Of a stretch of DNA of 64,000 nucleotides, positions 32,600-44,846 are shown piece by piece; the first letter of the stretch is position 1; the number at the start of each line of letters is the position of its first letter. The position numbers were made by a program, and so were the translations under genes. The DNA comes from Glandiceps talaboti (lineage: Eukaryota; Hemichordata; Enteropneusta; Spengelidae), in contig NC_135555.1 of assembly GCF_964340395.1 (NCBI RefSeq), positions 22,491,225 through 22,555,224 of the forward strand, given 5' to 3'. The notes under the pieces were generated by a model. It worked only from the letters and a program-made list of their open reading frames with translations. It made no database searches and was not told where the DNA came from.

Positions 32600-33674
32600 T
32601 TTACGATAAATGCTATCATTTGGCTGTTGCTATGGGCGTGGTCATGTTGTTAGATATATTTGCATACATTGTGTATGTTTTTGTTCACTTGTGTATGAAT
32701 TCCTGATATTGTCTTTGCAATATACGTGATCATTTGGCTGTTGCTATGGGCGTGGTCTTGTTGCTAGGAAAATTTACATACATTTTTTGAATGTTTATTC
32801 AATTGACTATTAAACCCTGTTGTTATCTTTGTGAAATACACCACCGTTTGGCTGTTGCTATGGGCGTGGTCATGGTTACTAGGGTATTTGCATACATTTT
32901 TTGAATGTTTATTCATCTGTCTTTCTATTCCTGTTGTTATCTTTGCAATATACGTGATTATTTGGCTGTTGCTATGGGCGTGGTCATGGTTGCTAGGGTA
33001 TTTGCATACATTTTTTGAATGTTTACTCACTTGCTTACCAGATGATGTTATTTGACCAAAATATACTGCCATTTGGTTGTTGCTAAAGGGCGTGGTCATG
33101 GTCGCTAGGGCCAATTTTGTCAAAATGTTTTTAAGAAAATCTGCAGAATAACAGTTTCAGAAACATCTCGCCAAGTTTCAGACTAATTGACCAAGTACCT
33201 TTTGAGATATAAGTTTTTGACCAAAAATGAACATTTTTACACCTAATTTGCATATCACTCATGGAATCATGGTATGCTTAATATTTCTTCGTCCATACAT
33301 CCCTAGATACATTCCCATTAAATTTCAGCCCAATCTGCTCAGTAGTTTTAGAATTATAGATTTTTAACCAAAAAGACACATTTTTAGCCCTAATTTGCAT
33401 ATCACTGATGGAATCATCCCGTCATGAACAAATCTTACTTTACACCCCCTTAAGAATGTTCCCACCAAATTTCGCACCAATCTGCCCAGTAGTTTCTGAG
33501 TTTAAGTTTTTTGACCAAAAATCACATTTTTTGACCCAAATCACACACCTGTGATGCGATCATTTTGATTTGAACAATTTCCCAACTAGACACCCAAAGT
33601 AATGGACCCACCAAATATCGTGGCAATCGGTTCAACGGTTTTTGACTTTAAGTTGTTTACACACACACACACAT

Positions 33675-33721
<47 letters not shown>

Positions 33722-33773
33722 GACAGACGCCGGGCGATCCCTATAGCACTACTGAACAAGTTCAGTTGTGCTA
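32600..33773 (+). mobile_element. DINE/Helentron-like repeat with tandem core and 3' hairpin
   Basis: Five units of about 113 bp (TTTGGCTGTTGCTATGGGCG at 32619, 32733, 32847, 32961 and degenerate at 33073) are followed by two to three units of about 130 bp (TTTTTGACCAAAA, TAATTTGCATATCAC, GCCCAGTAGTTT), then (CA)n and CAGACAGACG, then GCCGGGCGATCCC and a 30-nt hairpin (33744-33773, stem TAGCACTACTGAAC) ending CTAAAAAA. The 3' block recurs at 59740-59829. Tandem core, microsatellite and terminal hairpin with CTRR fit non-autonomous Helitron-like elements. The minus-strand 119-codon ORF here is an artefact of the core repeat. Confidence 0.5.
33663..33727. repeat. (CA)n(CAGA)n microsatellite
   Basis: Pure CA run followed by CAGA units, part of the element ending at 33773. 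Confidence 0.95.
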
Positions 33774-34457
33774 AAAAACCCTCATGGTTTTTCAACAAGA
33801 TGCAGTTGATACATGTTAGGGAAACGTTATTAACATTATCTGAGATATATTGATGCTGACTCAGCCGTGTTATTAACAGTTCAGTGAAAGAGATTGTAAG
33901 GAAACGAATGTTTCATCTCATCATTATATCAACTAGAGCTTGGAATTTTTATATCTGTATCTTTCCTTCGAATGACATTTACATGTCGCACTTTTTCCAT
34001 CTTAGGGCCCAGGAGGGGCCATTAGTATGTGAAATTCATGACCAACCTGGGTATATATATACCTATTGTAAATCTCACTGCATGCACTAGACTTGCTCAA
34101 GTCGCCAGGCTTTTTTCTCTCTTAATTTGAATAAAGATTTTTTTAAACACACATGTGTTTCTGTGTTAGATGGTGACCTGAATGGTGATTGCAAACAGTT
34201 GGGTGAATACCTTAATGCATGGGAGACTACTAGTAACTGAAAAAAAGTTGGACATTTTTCAAAACTGAATAACATACTCAAAACATTTGAAGAATATGAG
34301 ACAAAAAAATCTCCCCAGAGACTGGTGCATGTCTGTGTATGCACATAAACCCATAGAAATGACATTAATCTGAAGTGCAATATTACACTTTCACCTCCCA
34401 CACTCGGTTATCTTATTATTATTCAGATGGGGATTCACACACATACAGTGAGGTCTG

Positions 34458-37400
34458 CAACAGATGTATTATTAGTATTTTGTACATACATTTATTCGGC
34501 CTAACAAAAATATTGTGTGGTGTCTGTGTTATTGGTTTCTTCCCATCAGATGTACAGCCATTGCAAATTGGAAGAACAGTTTTATATTGTCTTTTTAAGT
34601 TGATGTCAGTTTCTGCATCCACTATTTCTTGCAAGACTTCACAATTTTTGCGATTTTATTTTTTTTCTCGAATACGTTAAATTTGCAGGTCGGTATTGAA
34701 AAATTAGTTGAGGTTGGGTAACCAGAACCAAACAATTTATTTTGTTAGACCATACCTAACACTCAATTATGATAATATATTTAAATCTGCATAGGTAGAT
34801 ACTTTTTTTATATACTGTCAACATTTCAGTACTTGTACACCAATTTTGGTTAATAATATGTGTACTGTGTAACAATATATTACATGTAGAAGTTGTTTTC
34901 ATTTTCCCTGTATGGTATTCCTGTGTAGTCTGTAAGTGATTAGTCTAGAAATGGTTATAGTTGGGTATGCATATAAACAAAATGTGACGTCATGAAAATT
35001 TGTTGTTGGTCTTAAGTTTCCATCATTAATTGGAATAATCCACTGTAGTTTTATTATTAAAATACAGCGATGAAAGAGGAAATAGAAGCGATGGTAACAA
35101 TATCCCTGGTAACAGCTATTGCATTCGCCGTTGGGGCGCACCACCAAACGAGAGAGCCATGATCTTCAACTACCTGGTCCTGCTTGCAGACGGTGCACGC
35201 GTTTCCCTACTTGCAGACGGTGCACGCGTTTTGCTCAGCACCAAGCAGGACTATACAATCATATCATAACCATACCTTGCACGAGTTGTGTGAGCCAGCT
35301 CGACCAAGTTAAAGTTTGCTAGTTTTAGTGTACAAATTAACAATATCAAGGAAGAATGAGTTGTCTACATGATGTCGTATATAGAGAAAACAGAATTTGA
35401 AGTGTACTGAATGAAACTCACATATATTGATATTTCAAACAAGCAAGGGAGATTATGTGCCAACTCAAGTATACATTATTGTATATATTTTCATTGTTAT
35501 GATATTTATCATGAGCTGTATATACCACCTCAACTAGATAATATATTCAAATCTGCATAGGTAGATACTTTTTTACATGCTGTCAACATTTCAGTACTTG
35601 TACACCAATTTTGGTTAATAATATGTGTACTGTGTAACAATATATTACATGTAGAAGTTGTTTTCATTTTCCCTGTATGGTATTCCTGTGTAGTCTGGTA
35701 GTGATTAGTCTAGAAATGGTTATAGTTGGGTATGCATATAAACAAAATGTGACGTCATGAAAATTTGTTGTTGGTCTTAAGTTTCCATCATTAATTGGAA
35801 TAATCCACTGTAGTTTTATTATTAAAATACAGCGATGAAAGAGGAAATAGAACCGATGGTAACAATATCCCTGGTAACAGCTATTGCATTCGCCGTTGGG
35901 GCGCACCACCAAACGAGAGAGCCATGATCTTCAACTACCTGGTCCTGCTTGCAGACGGTGCACGCGTTTCGCTACTTGCAGACGGTGCACGCGTTTCGCT
36001 CAGCACCAAGCAGGACTATACAATCACAGCATAACCATACCATACACGAGTTGTGTGACATTAATCCGAAGTGCAAAATTACACTATTGTTAGTATTTTG
36101 TACATACATTTATTCGGCCTAACAAAAAAATTGTGTGGTTCCGCTTATGCTCAATTTTAGAATAGGTGTTTTTTCCGTTGTTTTCCATATGGTCTCTGTG
36201 TTTTTGGTTTCTTCCCATCAGATGTACAGCCATTACAGATTGGAACAACAGTTTTATATTGTTTTTTATAAGTTGATGTCAGTTTCTGCATCCACTATTT
36301 CTTGCAAGACTTCACAATTTTTGCGATTTTATTTTTTTTCTCGAATACGTTAAATTTGCAGGTCGGTATTGAAAAATTAGTTGAGGTTGGGTAACCAGAA
36401 CCAAACAATTTATTTTGTTAGGTCATACCTAACACTCAATTATGATAATATATTTAAATCTGCATAGGTAGATACTTTTTTTATATACTGTCAACATTTC
36501 AGTACTTGTACACCAATTTTGGTTAATAAAATGTGTACTGTGTAACAATATATTACATGTAGAAGTTGTTTTCATTTTCCCTGTATGGTATTCCTGTGTA
36601 GTCTGTAAGTGATTAGTCTAGAAATGGTTATAGTTGGGTATGCATATAAACGAAATGTGACGTCATGAAAATTTGTTATTGGTCTTAAGTTTCCATATTT
36701 AACTGGAATAATCCACTGTAGTTTTATTATTAAAATACAGCGATGACAGAGGAAATAGAACCGATTGTAACAATATCCCTTGCAACATCTATTGCATTCG
36801 CCGTTGGGGGCGCACCACCAAAGGAGAGTGTCATGATCTTCAACTTAGTGTTACCATACCTGGTCCTGCTTGCAGACAGTGCACGCGTTTCGCTACTTGC
36901 AGACGGTGCACGCGTTTTGCTCAGCACCAAGCAGGACTATACAGTCATAGCATAACCATACCGTGCACGAGTTGTGTGAGCCAGCTAGACCAAGTTAAAG
37001 TTTGCTAGTTTTAGTGTACAAATTAACAATATCAAGGAAGAATGAGTTGTCTACATGATGTCGTATATAGAGAAAACAGAATTTGAAGTGTACTGAATGG
37101 AACTCATAATATATATATATTGATATTTCAAACAAGCAAGGGAGATTATGTGCCAACTCAAGTATACATTATTGTATATATTTTCATTGTTATGATATTT
37201 ATTATGAACTGTATATACCACCTCAACTAGATAATATATTCAAATCTGCATAGGTAGATACTTTTTTACATGCTGTCAACATTTCAGTACTTGTACACCA
37301 ATTTTGGTTAATAATATGTGTACTGTGTAACAATATATTACATGTAGAAGTTGTTTTCATTTTCCCTGTATGGTATTCCTGTGTAGTCTGGTAGTGATTA

Positions 37401-37633
37401 GTCTAGAAATGGTTATAGTTGGGTATGCATGTAAACAAAATGTGACGTCATGAAAATTTGTTATTGGTCTTAAGTTTCCATATTTAACTGGAATAATCCA
37501 CTGTAGTTTTATTATTAAAATACAGCGATGAAAGAGGAAATAGAAGCGATGGTAACAATATCCCTGGCAACAGCTATTGCATTCGCCGTTGGGGGCGCAC
37601 CACCAAAGGAGAGCGTCATGATCTTCAACATAT
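34458..37633. repeat. 3.2-kb nested tandem duplication block
   Basis: Four copies of a unit containing AAATCTGCATAGGTAGATAC are at about 34793, 35549, 36456 and 37240. Spacing alternates, so a dimer of about 1.67 kb has itself been duplicated. Each unit ends near the CACGCGTTT motif in which CTTGCAGACGGTGCACGCG is itself repeated at 30 bp. A 70-codon ORF (36743-36955) is open in the third copy only; copies 1 and 2 have lost one G. The fourth copy is truncated by the element at 37634. Confidence 0.85.
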
Positions 37634-37917
37634 TAGCCCCATCTACACGTAGGTCGTCCTACCTGAGGCAGTCCCAAGTCCTACCTGAGGTAGAATAGGT
37701 TTGTGTCTGCACATATGAAGGTTGCGGCGTAGATGTCGCGCATTCCGTCCTGACAGTACATAGGACGAAGTCAGGAGGGTTTCAGGAAACCTCTCAAAGG
37801 TGTCCTAAGTCAGGACAGTTTCAGGACGGTTTCAGGACGCGTTTGCGTCTACACAGGCTTCAAACTATCCCGAATCCTACCTCAGGTAGGATTTTTAGTG
37901 CCGTGTAGATGGGGCTA
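37634..37917. mobile_element. MITE with TAGCCCCATCTACACG ends
   Basis: 16-bp perfect terminal inverted repeats, plus subterminal TCCTACCTGAGGTAGGAT-like palindromes at both ends. The interior repeats TTTCAGGACG. A TA flanks or begins both ends. Comparison with the third tandem unit upstream (TTCAACTTAGTG) suggests a TA duplication. Non-coding. Confidence 0.75.
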
Positions 37918-38177
37918 GTGTCTGTATTTTGTATGTGTCATTCATAACAAAAAAACCATGTTGTGTGAGATGTAAAAAAACATGGTGCTTGGTCTTTCTG
38001 GTTTGGTGGCACCTGCTTAGCTGTCAAATGCAAAAAACTCTGACAAAGCTACAAACTAATAGTATCAAATTTTATCAAAAAAAGACCCTGCAACATTATG
38101 ACTAGTTCATTAAAATGTTATTTCATTTGAAAACTTTTTTGTTTATCTTCAAATGAAAGACAAGGAAAACAACTTAC

Positions 38178-38285
38178 TTTCCAAAATGTGTTTTCTTACA
38201 GCCAGGGTAGATTTCTTTGTAGTTAAAATACTGGTCAATATTGAACAACTTTAATAATGTTTTGGCTTCAGGAGGAGTTTCTGTT
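38178..38285 (-). CDS. MDP1: MDP1 exon (HAD phosphatase, C-terminal half)
   Basis: Acceptor TTTATAG, donor GTAAGT; 108 nt. Encodes TETPPEAKTLLKLFNIDQYF and NYKEIYPGCKKTHF, matching the SR-TSE...LLELF...REIYPGSKITHFE region of magnesium-dependent phosphatase 1. MDP1 is a small cytosolic HAD-superfamily phosphatase. The exon joins in phase with 39044-39154 (AG|A Arg codon). The next exon, carrying the FFDDE motif, was not found downstream. Confidence 0.85.
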
Positions 38286-38734
38286 CTATAAAAAATATTC
38301 AAAAAGAACATACAACAATGGAAGATCAACTATCGGCATGCTAACACACATACAAAAAGTAAAACTATTGTTGTTACATGTTGATATAAGCTATTAATTT
38401 ATGTAATTACACTCAAAGTAGGGTGGCATTTCTGATAGCAAGTTTTCCTCTAGTCACCACAGTCAACCTCACTCAGTGTTTGCACTATCTTGATTACAAG
38501 GTGATTGTATGCACATAGACAAGGCACTGCTGTCATCCACTTGTGTGATCTACCACTTGCAAGAATAGGTTTAGTTTGTGTCTATCTTAGCCGATAGCAC
38601 ATTTTCCACAGTTTGTCGATCTTGGTTAGCCAATAGCACATTTTCCAAAGTAATGTATGTGATTGTTATCAACTAGAACAGTATACATAGTTCTGATAAT
38701 ATCAATATATTATTACAACAGTCTCCAATTATGG

Positions 38735-39020
38735 GTTGTCAGTGGTCGAGTGGTTAGCTCATATGCTTCTTACCCCTACAGTCTGGGTTCGAACCCGCCA
38801 GGTGTTGGCTGGGTAAGATTAAAATTTAACCATGTCTGTATGTAAGAAGGGTGATGCTCAGTTTGACTCTGCCAAACAATGCAGGTTTTCCCCGGGTACT
38901 TCGGTTTCCTCCTGCTTTTCAATACTAGGGCATTAGGGTGCTAATCCGTGGTAACCATTCAACAAATTTCTTTATTTAATTGGATGAATAACGATTCTTC
39001 TTATTATCGTTATTATTCGC
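38735..39020 (+). mobile_element. tRNA-derived SINE, copy in duplication A
   Basis: Head with RNA polymerase III boxes: A box TGGTCGAGTGGTTAG and B box GGTTCGAACCC (38786-38796). The arrangement recalls a tRNA-Ser/Leu type. The conserved central body includes TTTTCCCCGGGTACTTCGG and GTTTCCTCCTG, and the tail is AT-rich with ATTATT-like repeats. It lies in the MDP1 intron, opposite to the gene. Confidence 0.8.
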
Positions 39021-39043
39021 TATAATACCATAAGATAAAATAC

Positions 39044-39154
39044 CTTGAAGCAGCAGCTATTTGAATCCCTTTAGCCTGGATTAGTTGCAGGATAGACTTC
39101 ACATCTTGGTATAAAATCATTTCATCTTTCCTTCTATCAAACACTCTACCATTA
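39044..39154 (-). CDS. MDP1: MDP1 exon, copy A
   Basis: Acceptor ATTCCAG, donor GTATTT; 111 nt, a symmetric exon. Encodes NGRVFDRRKDEMILYQDVKS and LQLIQAKGIQIAAASR, matching the DGTVRDRRG, LYPEV and AAASRT segments of MDP1. An identical exon lies in duplication B. The first exon with the catalytic DLDxT motif was not found. Confidence 0.85.
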
Positions 39155-39833
39155 CTGGAATGGAAATGAAAACATATCTGGATTAAAAAATAGAGTACAC
39201 AATAGAGCGCCCTCTATGGCATATTTGTCAAGTCATGTTTATTGACTTTTCTGGAGTCAAGATGGTTGGTTGGTTAGTGTGGCCAGCTGAGATTCTGCAA
39301 ACTTGTCAGTTGAGCCATTTCACGAGCATTTAATTCAGTATGACTACAGCCCTTGGACAAGATGTAGACCAAGATTGTTTACAAGTTAACCCAAATGTAT
39401 AAGTGGGGACCTGGTAGGATAATGGTTGCAATGTGAAGGACTCAATCCTTTACAGTACCACACAGTATCTTGTATCTTATTTTCACAACTTTGAAGATGA
39501 AATTTGTGTATTTAAGGTGAAATCAATACTTGAACTCAAAAAGATAAATCACATGCATTTTGGAAATAGTGTACTGGGCAATATGATACTCCCTAAAATT
39601 GTACATGGCTAATGAATCATTTGACCTTAGAATGTGTGCAAATTTTACACAACTTTTTTAACAGTGACTAGATAAAACCTAGTCCCCTGACATTATTTTT
39701 GAAAATATATTATAAAAAATTAATCTAAACATATATTATATATTTGTATTGCTGGTATGTATGTTTTTGTATAGCTCATAAGATTTCACAATAATGTCAC
39801 ACATGTGGCTATGTCACAACAGACAAATGATAA

Positions 39834-40392
39834 TACATATTAGGGCAGCCCTATTTAATTCTATGTTACACATTAGGGCAGCCCTATTTAATTCTATGTT
39901 ACACATTAGGGCAGCCCTATTTCAAGCTATGTTACACATTAGGGCAGCCCTATTTCAAGCTATGTTACATATTAGGGCACCCCTATTTAATTCTATGTTA
40001 CACATTAGGGCAGCCCTATTTCAAGCTATGTTACACATTAGGGCAGCCCTATTTCATTCTATTTTACATATTAGGGCACCCCTATTTAATTCTATGTTAC
40101 ACATTAGGGCAGCCCTATTTCATTCTATGTTACACATTAGGGCAGCCCTATTTAATTCTATGTTACACATTAGGGCGGCCCTGTTTCATTCAATGTTACA
40201 CATTAGGGCAGCCCTATGTCATTCAATGTTACACATTAGGGCAGCCCTATTTCATTCTATGTTACACATTAGGGCAGCCCTATTTCATTCAATGTTACAC
40301 ATTAGGGCGGCCCTATTTTATTCAATGTTACACATTAGGGCAGCCCTATTTCATTCTATGTTACACATTAGGGCAGCCCTATTTCATTCTAT
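39834..40392 (+). repeat. 33-bp minisatellite, about 17 units
   Basis: The unit carries CACATTAGGGCAGCCCTATT, which contains the odd palindrome AGGGC-A-GCCCT. Period 33 keeps one frame open (206 codons, repeat LHIRAALFHSM), but most variants are silent or conservative by chance and there is no other coding signal. Confidence 0.95.
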
Positions 40393-41023
40393 GATTCTGC
40401 TTCATAATACCTGAAAAAGGATGGGATGGTTGGTTGTTGTTTTTGAAAAAGTGTATTTGTACATTTTCATAATACTTTTATTTCATAATCATATTTTACC
40501 AGTCTAGATACCGTAGAAATGATAAGTAAAGTCATAAGGAATCTATAAACCATTTGTTTCCCAAATTTCAGCGATAAATGATAATTTTCACCCAGATATG
40601 CCTTAGTAGGTTCATATTCTTACCATCACTGGCATCAGTGATACTGTGAATTTTTCTTTTCCTGCCATAGAGGGCATTATTTTATTTTTATTATATTGCT
40701 AGATTGAAGAAATCTATGGTGAATTAGGTAATGAGAAAGACAGAAATAACTAGGGCTAGCATTATGTTTGTTGGAAACAAAACCAATAGAATCCAATCAA
40801 CAACTTGGAAATGTAGATGAAACCCTACAACAAACAGATACATTATATTTTCTGCAACATTATTTAGTGTAAGGCCATAAAAAATTGTTTCTGGTCAGAA
40901 CATTTTGTCTAAAGTGGTGTGACAATGCAACTTTTTTTTTTATTCTCAACAAACCTGTCACTCAGTCTACTATTTATGATAGTTACTGTTCTTTTTATTT
41001 AGTACTTTAGAGCAAGTGTGTAT

Positions 41024-41245
41024 GTGCGGGCAGATGTCATTTGCTTGTTCATGATTGGCTCTGCAGTTGTCTTCACTGAAGTAGGGAGGGTTATTTTTGT
41101 TTTCCCCCTCAGATCTACAGACAGCATGAGTTGGACAAGCACACACACACAAAACAACTGACATTGGGTATTTAAGTGATGCATGCCAGAAAAAAAACAA
41201 CTTAACATTTTTTTTTGCCTAAACCTGAATACTACATATAGTCCA
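41024..41245. repeat. dispersed repeat with CA tract, copy 1
   Basis: Starts GGGCAGATGTCATTTGCTTG and ends GCCTAAACCTGAATACTACA. The second copy is at 62458-62722 with a longer (CA)n. It begins exactly where segmental duplication A ends. Confidence 0.8.
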
Positions 41246-42579
41246 TGAGCCAGACCCTGATTTTTAGCCAATTGGTACCAAAATGAGGTACCAAATGAAA
41301 CATTACTTTCTAACACTATTTTTTCTGTAGATTTCAAAAATGCTTGGTGGACATCTGTACTTGGTAGCTTTCTAGTAGTAATCTTCATTTAAATTTACAT
41401 AACACATAATAACAAGCGACCTATCGGTCAGAATAGCTCCGCTGTTTTTTTTTTAATTTAATTTTTTATTTTGGTGACATGTAGAAGTGGTTCAGTTCTT
41501 CAGCTCTTTACTATGCAGTTTTGTTTTAGCGATGCAATAAAGTGGTTAGTGGTTTCATATATATGATGTCTCACTATAAAACACATTTTACACAGAAGTT
41601 GGTAATGTATTGTACTTTTATACCATAGTCACCATTTTATAACAAAAATCTACTGTTATGAAAAATTGCACAAAATCTCAGAAAAAAAATGACTGGGAAA
41701 TGCACACAAAAAAAAAAAAAAAAGAAGAGGATTTTGAGGTTGGCTATAAATAATTCCAGTGTCTTATAGCTTTAACCCTGGAAAATTTTAATGATGAATG
41801 AAATAAACTAGGGATCTAAAATAATTTTGAGGCAATTTGAATTTGAATTTTCTAACAAATTTACCAAGTCAACATTCAACTTGTACTAGTTGTAGTAGAT
41901 ATATATATAGGGAAGAAATGTATTAATCGCCATCTTAGTTTCCGTACGGCGACAATCCCCAAGTACCCGAAAGAGAGTCATTCTCAGCCATAATGGCTGA
42001 GAGTCATTCTCAGCCACTGGCACTGGAGTAAAAAAGTCACTATCCCACAGGACTAGTAAAATTGATAACGTAGTAGTCCTGCAAAAAATTTGGTGGTCCT
42101 ATCTTTTCGTGCTTTCGCTTGTTCACTTAGGCTCTTCATCTCTCTTAGTTTTTGCTCTACTTCTAATTCACTTTTCCAAACCCCATATTTATTTCAAACC
42201 CTGTGTTGTAATTGAACTGTCTATTTCTTTGTAGTTGTTTGTGCATCATCAACTCCTTACTGTAATTTTATTCTCTTTTTTATGTTTTGGAGCTTCTTCT
42301 CTTTTTTTGTTGCTTTCTGTGAGTAGTTTGTCTTAATTGGGGGGGGGGGGAGGAGTAATAAGATGTTATGTGGTCTTATTTCTAGCTTAAATACTACATA
42401 ACATTTCTGGTACACATTGATCTAACTATTGCATTTTTAAAAGACAAAAAATTACCTTCCCATAGAGCAAGTCTTTATAGTGTTGTCCTTAGTGCATATT
42501 AGAATGTATTTACAACATAAAAATAAATAAATTTGAAGGTTACCAGCAGTTACAGCAAAATTTTGTTACTAATTACATG
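41246..42579. other. non-coding, low-complexity patches
   Basis: A(18) at about 41707, a G-run at 42341, and the sequence GAGTCATTCTCAGCCA occurring twice near 41980-42015. TAGCTCCGCTG near 41431 is the complement of the hairpin end at 44809-44842. No gene was recognised. Confidence 0.35.
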
Positions 42580-44100
42580 TACAAGTCACTTCGTCTATTT
42601 TCGTGTCTATGTACTTCCGGGTTGACATAAACGTTAAACGTGATAGTACAGTCGGCCCTATAATTACTAAGAAATGACAAAACCGTTCGCAAAATAAAGT
42701 TCAGGATTTTAATTTTTCAAACTGAATATCAATATCCACTACACATTCAATAACTGGTTTCGCGTATTTAGAAATGTGCCCCAAAACATGAACACGCGTA
42801 CGGAACACGGAATCGTGTGCAGTGATGTATCACTAATACATCCATGCATGGTCAGTGTTACTAAGTAAGTTAGCAGTTTCATTGTAGGCTGTAAGTTGTA
42901 CCGGTAAAAAAAACGATCATCACATCATGTAGGAAGTACAAAAACATAGAAGACGTTGTTTTCTTGCTGAATAAACTCACTGAAATAACAACACGGTCAA
43001 ATTGCGTCTTCGATTTTGACAGCCACCATTGTTATGATTGAGCTTCACTAGTTCCGTTGAACGTGGCCGGGCGAACGCCGACATCCAATTTGTACAGCGT
43101 TTTTACAAAGGGAGCTCGTCAATAACCTACCGAATAATTAACTCAGAAACGTAGTTTAAATACTAACTGATCTAAAAATTACTGTTTAGAAAGACTACGC
43201 ATCCGTACATAAATACGAATTCATGTGACTAAAGATTTCATCTTTACTATTTACTTGTTACAGTGTAGAGGCCTTATTATACACATATCATCGTACAACT
43301 AATTTTATTGGCTATAATATTAGCTACATTTGAAAGGTCTCACTTGATTGGCTCATCCTTTGCTATTCCCGTTTTCAAGAGACACCCCGCCAGAATAAAG
43401 TGCCACGTAGTACAGCAATGGCGCGAGATCGCCTGTTGGGCGACTTTCCCACCGGGTGTGCTTTTCGAAAACTACACAACGCATGCTTTTATGACACGGA
43501 ATCATACAAAATCTACCCCGTTTCCAAAATAATCGTAATTTTATCGCGAATAGACAACCGGAGTTGGTCAAAATAGCAAATTAAAAATAAAATGAATTTT
43601 ACTATGACCGTGAATTCATCATATAGCCGGTGGTTTGAATTCTGAGCTCCCTGATATACCTATCGAAAAGTCACTATCCCGTCGGACTACCCGCAATGGG
43701 CTTTTTAGTAACCTTTACTGGTCCTTACAGAAAGTTACTAGTCGCGGGATAGCGGACCAGCGTGTACATGTATGTCGTCGAACCCTTGCCATACGTTACA
43801 GCATACACCCTCCTGGTTACAGTGGTAACACTCGTTCATGTTCGATTACCTTTCATAAAGAAAACACAACGAAATGGTTTTTTAATTTCTTTTCATCACA
43901 ACAACAAAATCTGCGCGATCAAAAGTGTTGTAAACTAAACCAGAAAGAATTATCGAGCTGGCTAAACTTCCCGATGAACTGGAGTAAGGTCCAAGTCCAA
44001 GTAAGCCCCGATAGTACGTGAGAAAATCGTCTCAAACTAGCGATACAACTTTCAAAATATAACTTGACATGTCTTCATTTGTTAGAGTTATACAATTCAA
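42580..44100. promoter_or_regulatory. CpG-containing region, possible promoter or 5' exon area
   Basis: This stretch is locally richer in CpG than its surroundings (for example near 43060-43085, 43375-43450 and 43735-43800). A plus-strand open frame at 43635-44021 ends near a CCAA/GTAAGC donor-like site, but I recognise no domain. It could be a promoter with a first exon. Confidence 0.25.
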
Positions 44101-44399
44101 GACGGGGTTTCACTTGAAAACAACAATTCTGTGAATAATGACACTGAACGCAGCGATTTCTCGGACGATGTGTGGAAGACTTCTCACAATGATCATGAGG
44201 TGCATACTCTGGAATGAACCATTCTGTAGGAGGGGTGGTGTGTGAATTGGATTTGAAGTTTACAACCCTTTTTCGAACAAATATTTGTCATTTGGGCGCA
44301 CAATGCGTAGAATTAAGACTATAGCACATATTACATTGCTTGTTTGACGTCAATAGTGTCTTTTGAAAAGTTGCACTTTACCTAAAGTCTCGCGGACTG

Positions 44400-44846
44400 A
44401 TTTCCAATATGGTGTCAGTCATAATGCTCATTAACATATTAATTTTTTTTTCAAATTTCAAAAAAAAAATCATAAAAAATAGAAGAGAAGACGTGCTGAC
44501 TTGAAATTAACAAATCTAAGTAAGCTACCCTCTGTGCATCAACACACCAGATATCAAAGTAATCTGACTTGAAGTTTATGAGGAGTTGATGAAAATGTCA
44601 TTTTTGGAAAAAAAATCATAAAAAATTGAAAATGGCACAGATCAACTTGGCATGAACAAATCTGAATAGCCTCCCCCCAGGGAACATGCACACCAAATAT
44701 CGAAGAATTCCGACTGTCACTTTCGGAGTAGATAGTGAAAATATAAAAGTTTGACGGACACATATGATTCACTCTACTCTCTATACCTCAATACCCACCT
44801 ATACCTAAAGCTACGCTTTCAGCTTTCGCTGACAGCGGAGCTAAAA
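44400..44846 (+). mobile_element. Helitron-like 3' end with terminal hairpin
   Basis: Two imperfect repeats around AAAAAATCATAAAAAAT and CACACCAGATATC / CACACCAAATATCGAA are followed by AGCTACGCTTTCAGC-TTTC-GCTGACAGCGGAGCT (hairpin 44809-44842, 13 of 15 pairs) and CTAAAAAAA. The layout parallels the element ending at 33773. Confidence 0.4.

Larger units (their letters stand above)
38588..41023. repeat. segmental duplication, copy A
   Basis: About 2.4 kb, nearly identical in the same orientation to 50251-53892. It contains a SINE, one MDP1 exon and a 17-unit minisatellite. Apart from the minisatellite, differences are scattered single bases and small indels. Confidence 0.95.

Noticed and set aside
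32764-33123. 119-codon His/Asn-rich protein on the minus strand
   Set aside because: It is the translation of the 113-bp tandem repeat and changes frame content with the units.
43635-44021. 128-codon plus-strand gene
   Set aside because: No recognisable domain, no upstream signal and weak splice context; kept only as part of a possible promoter area.
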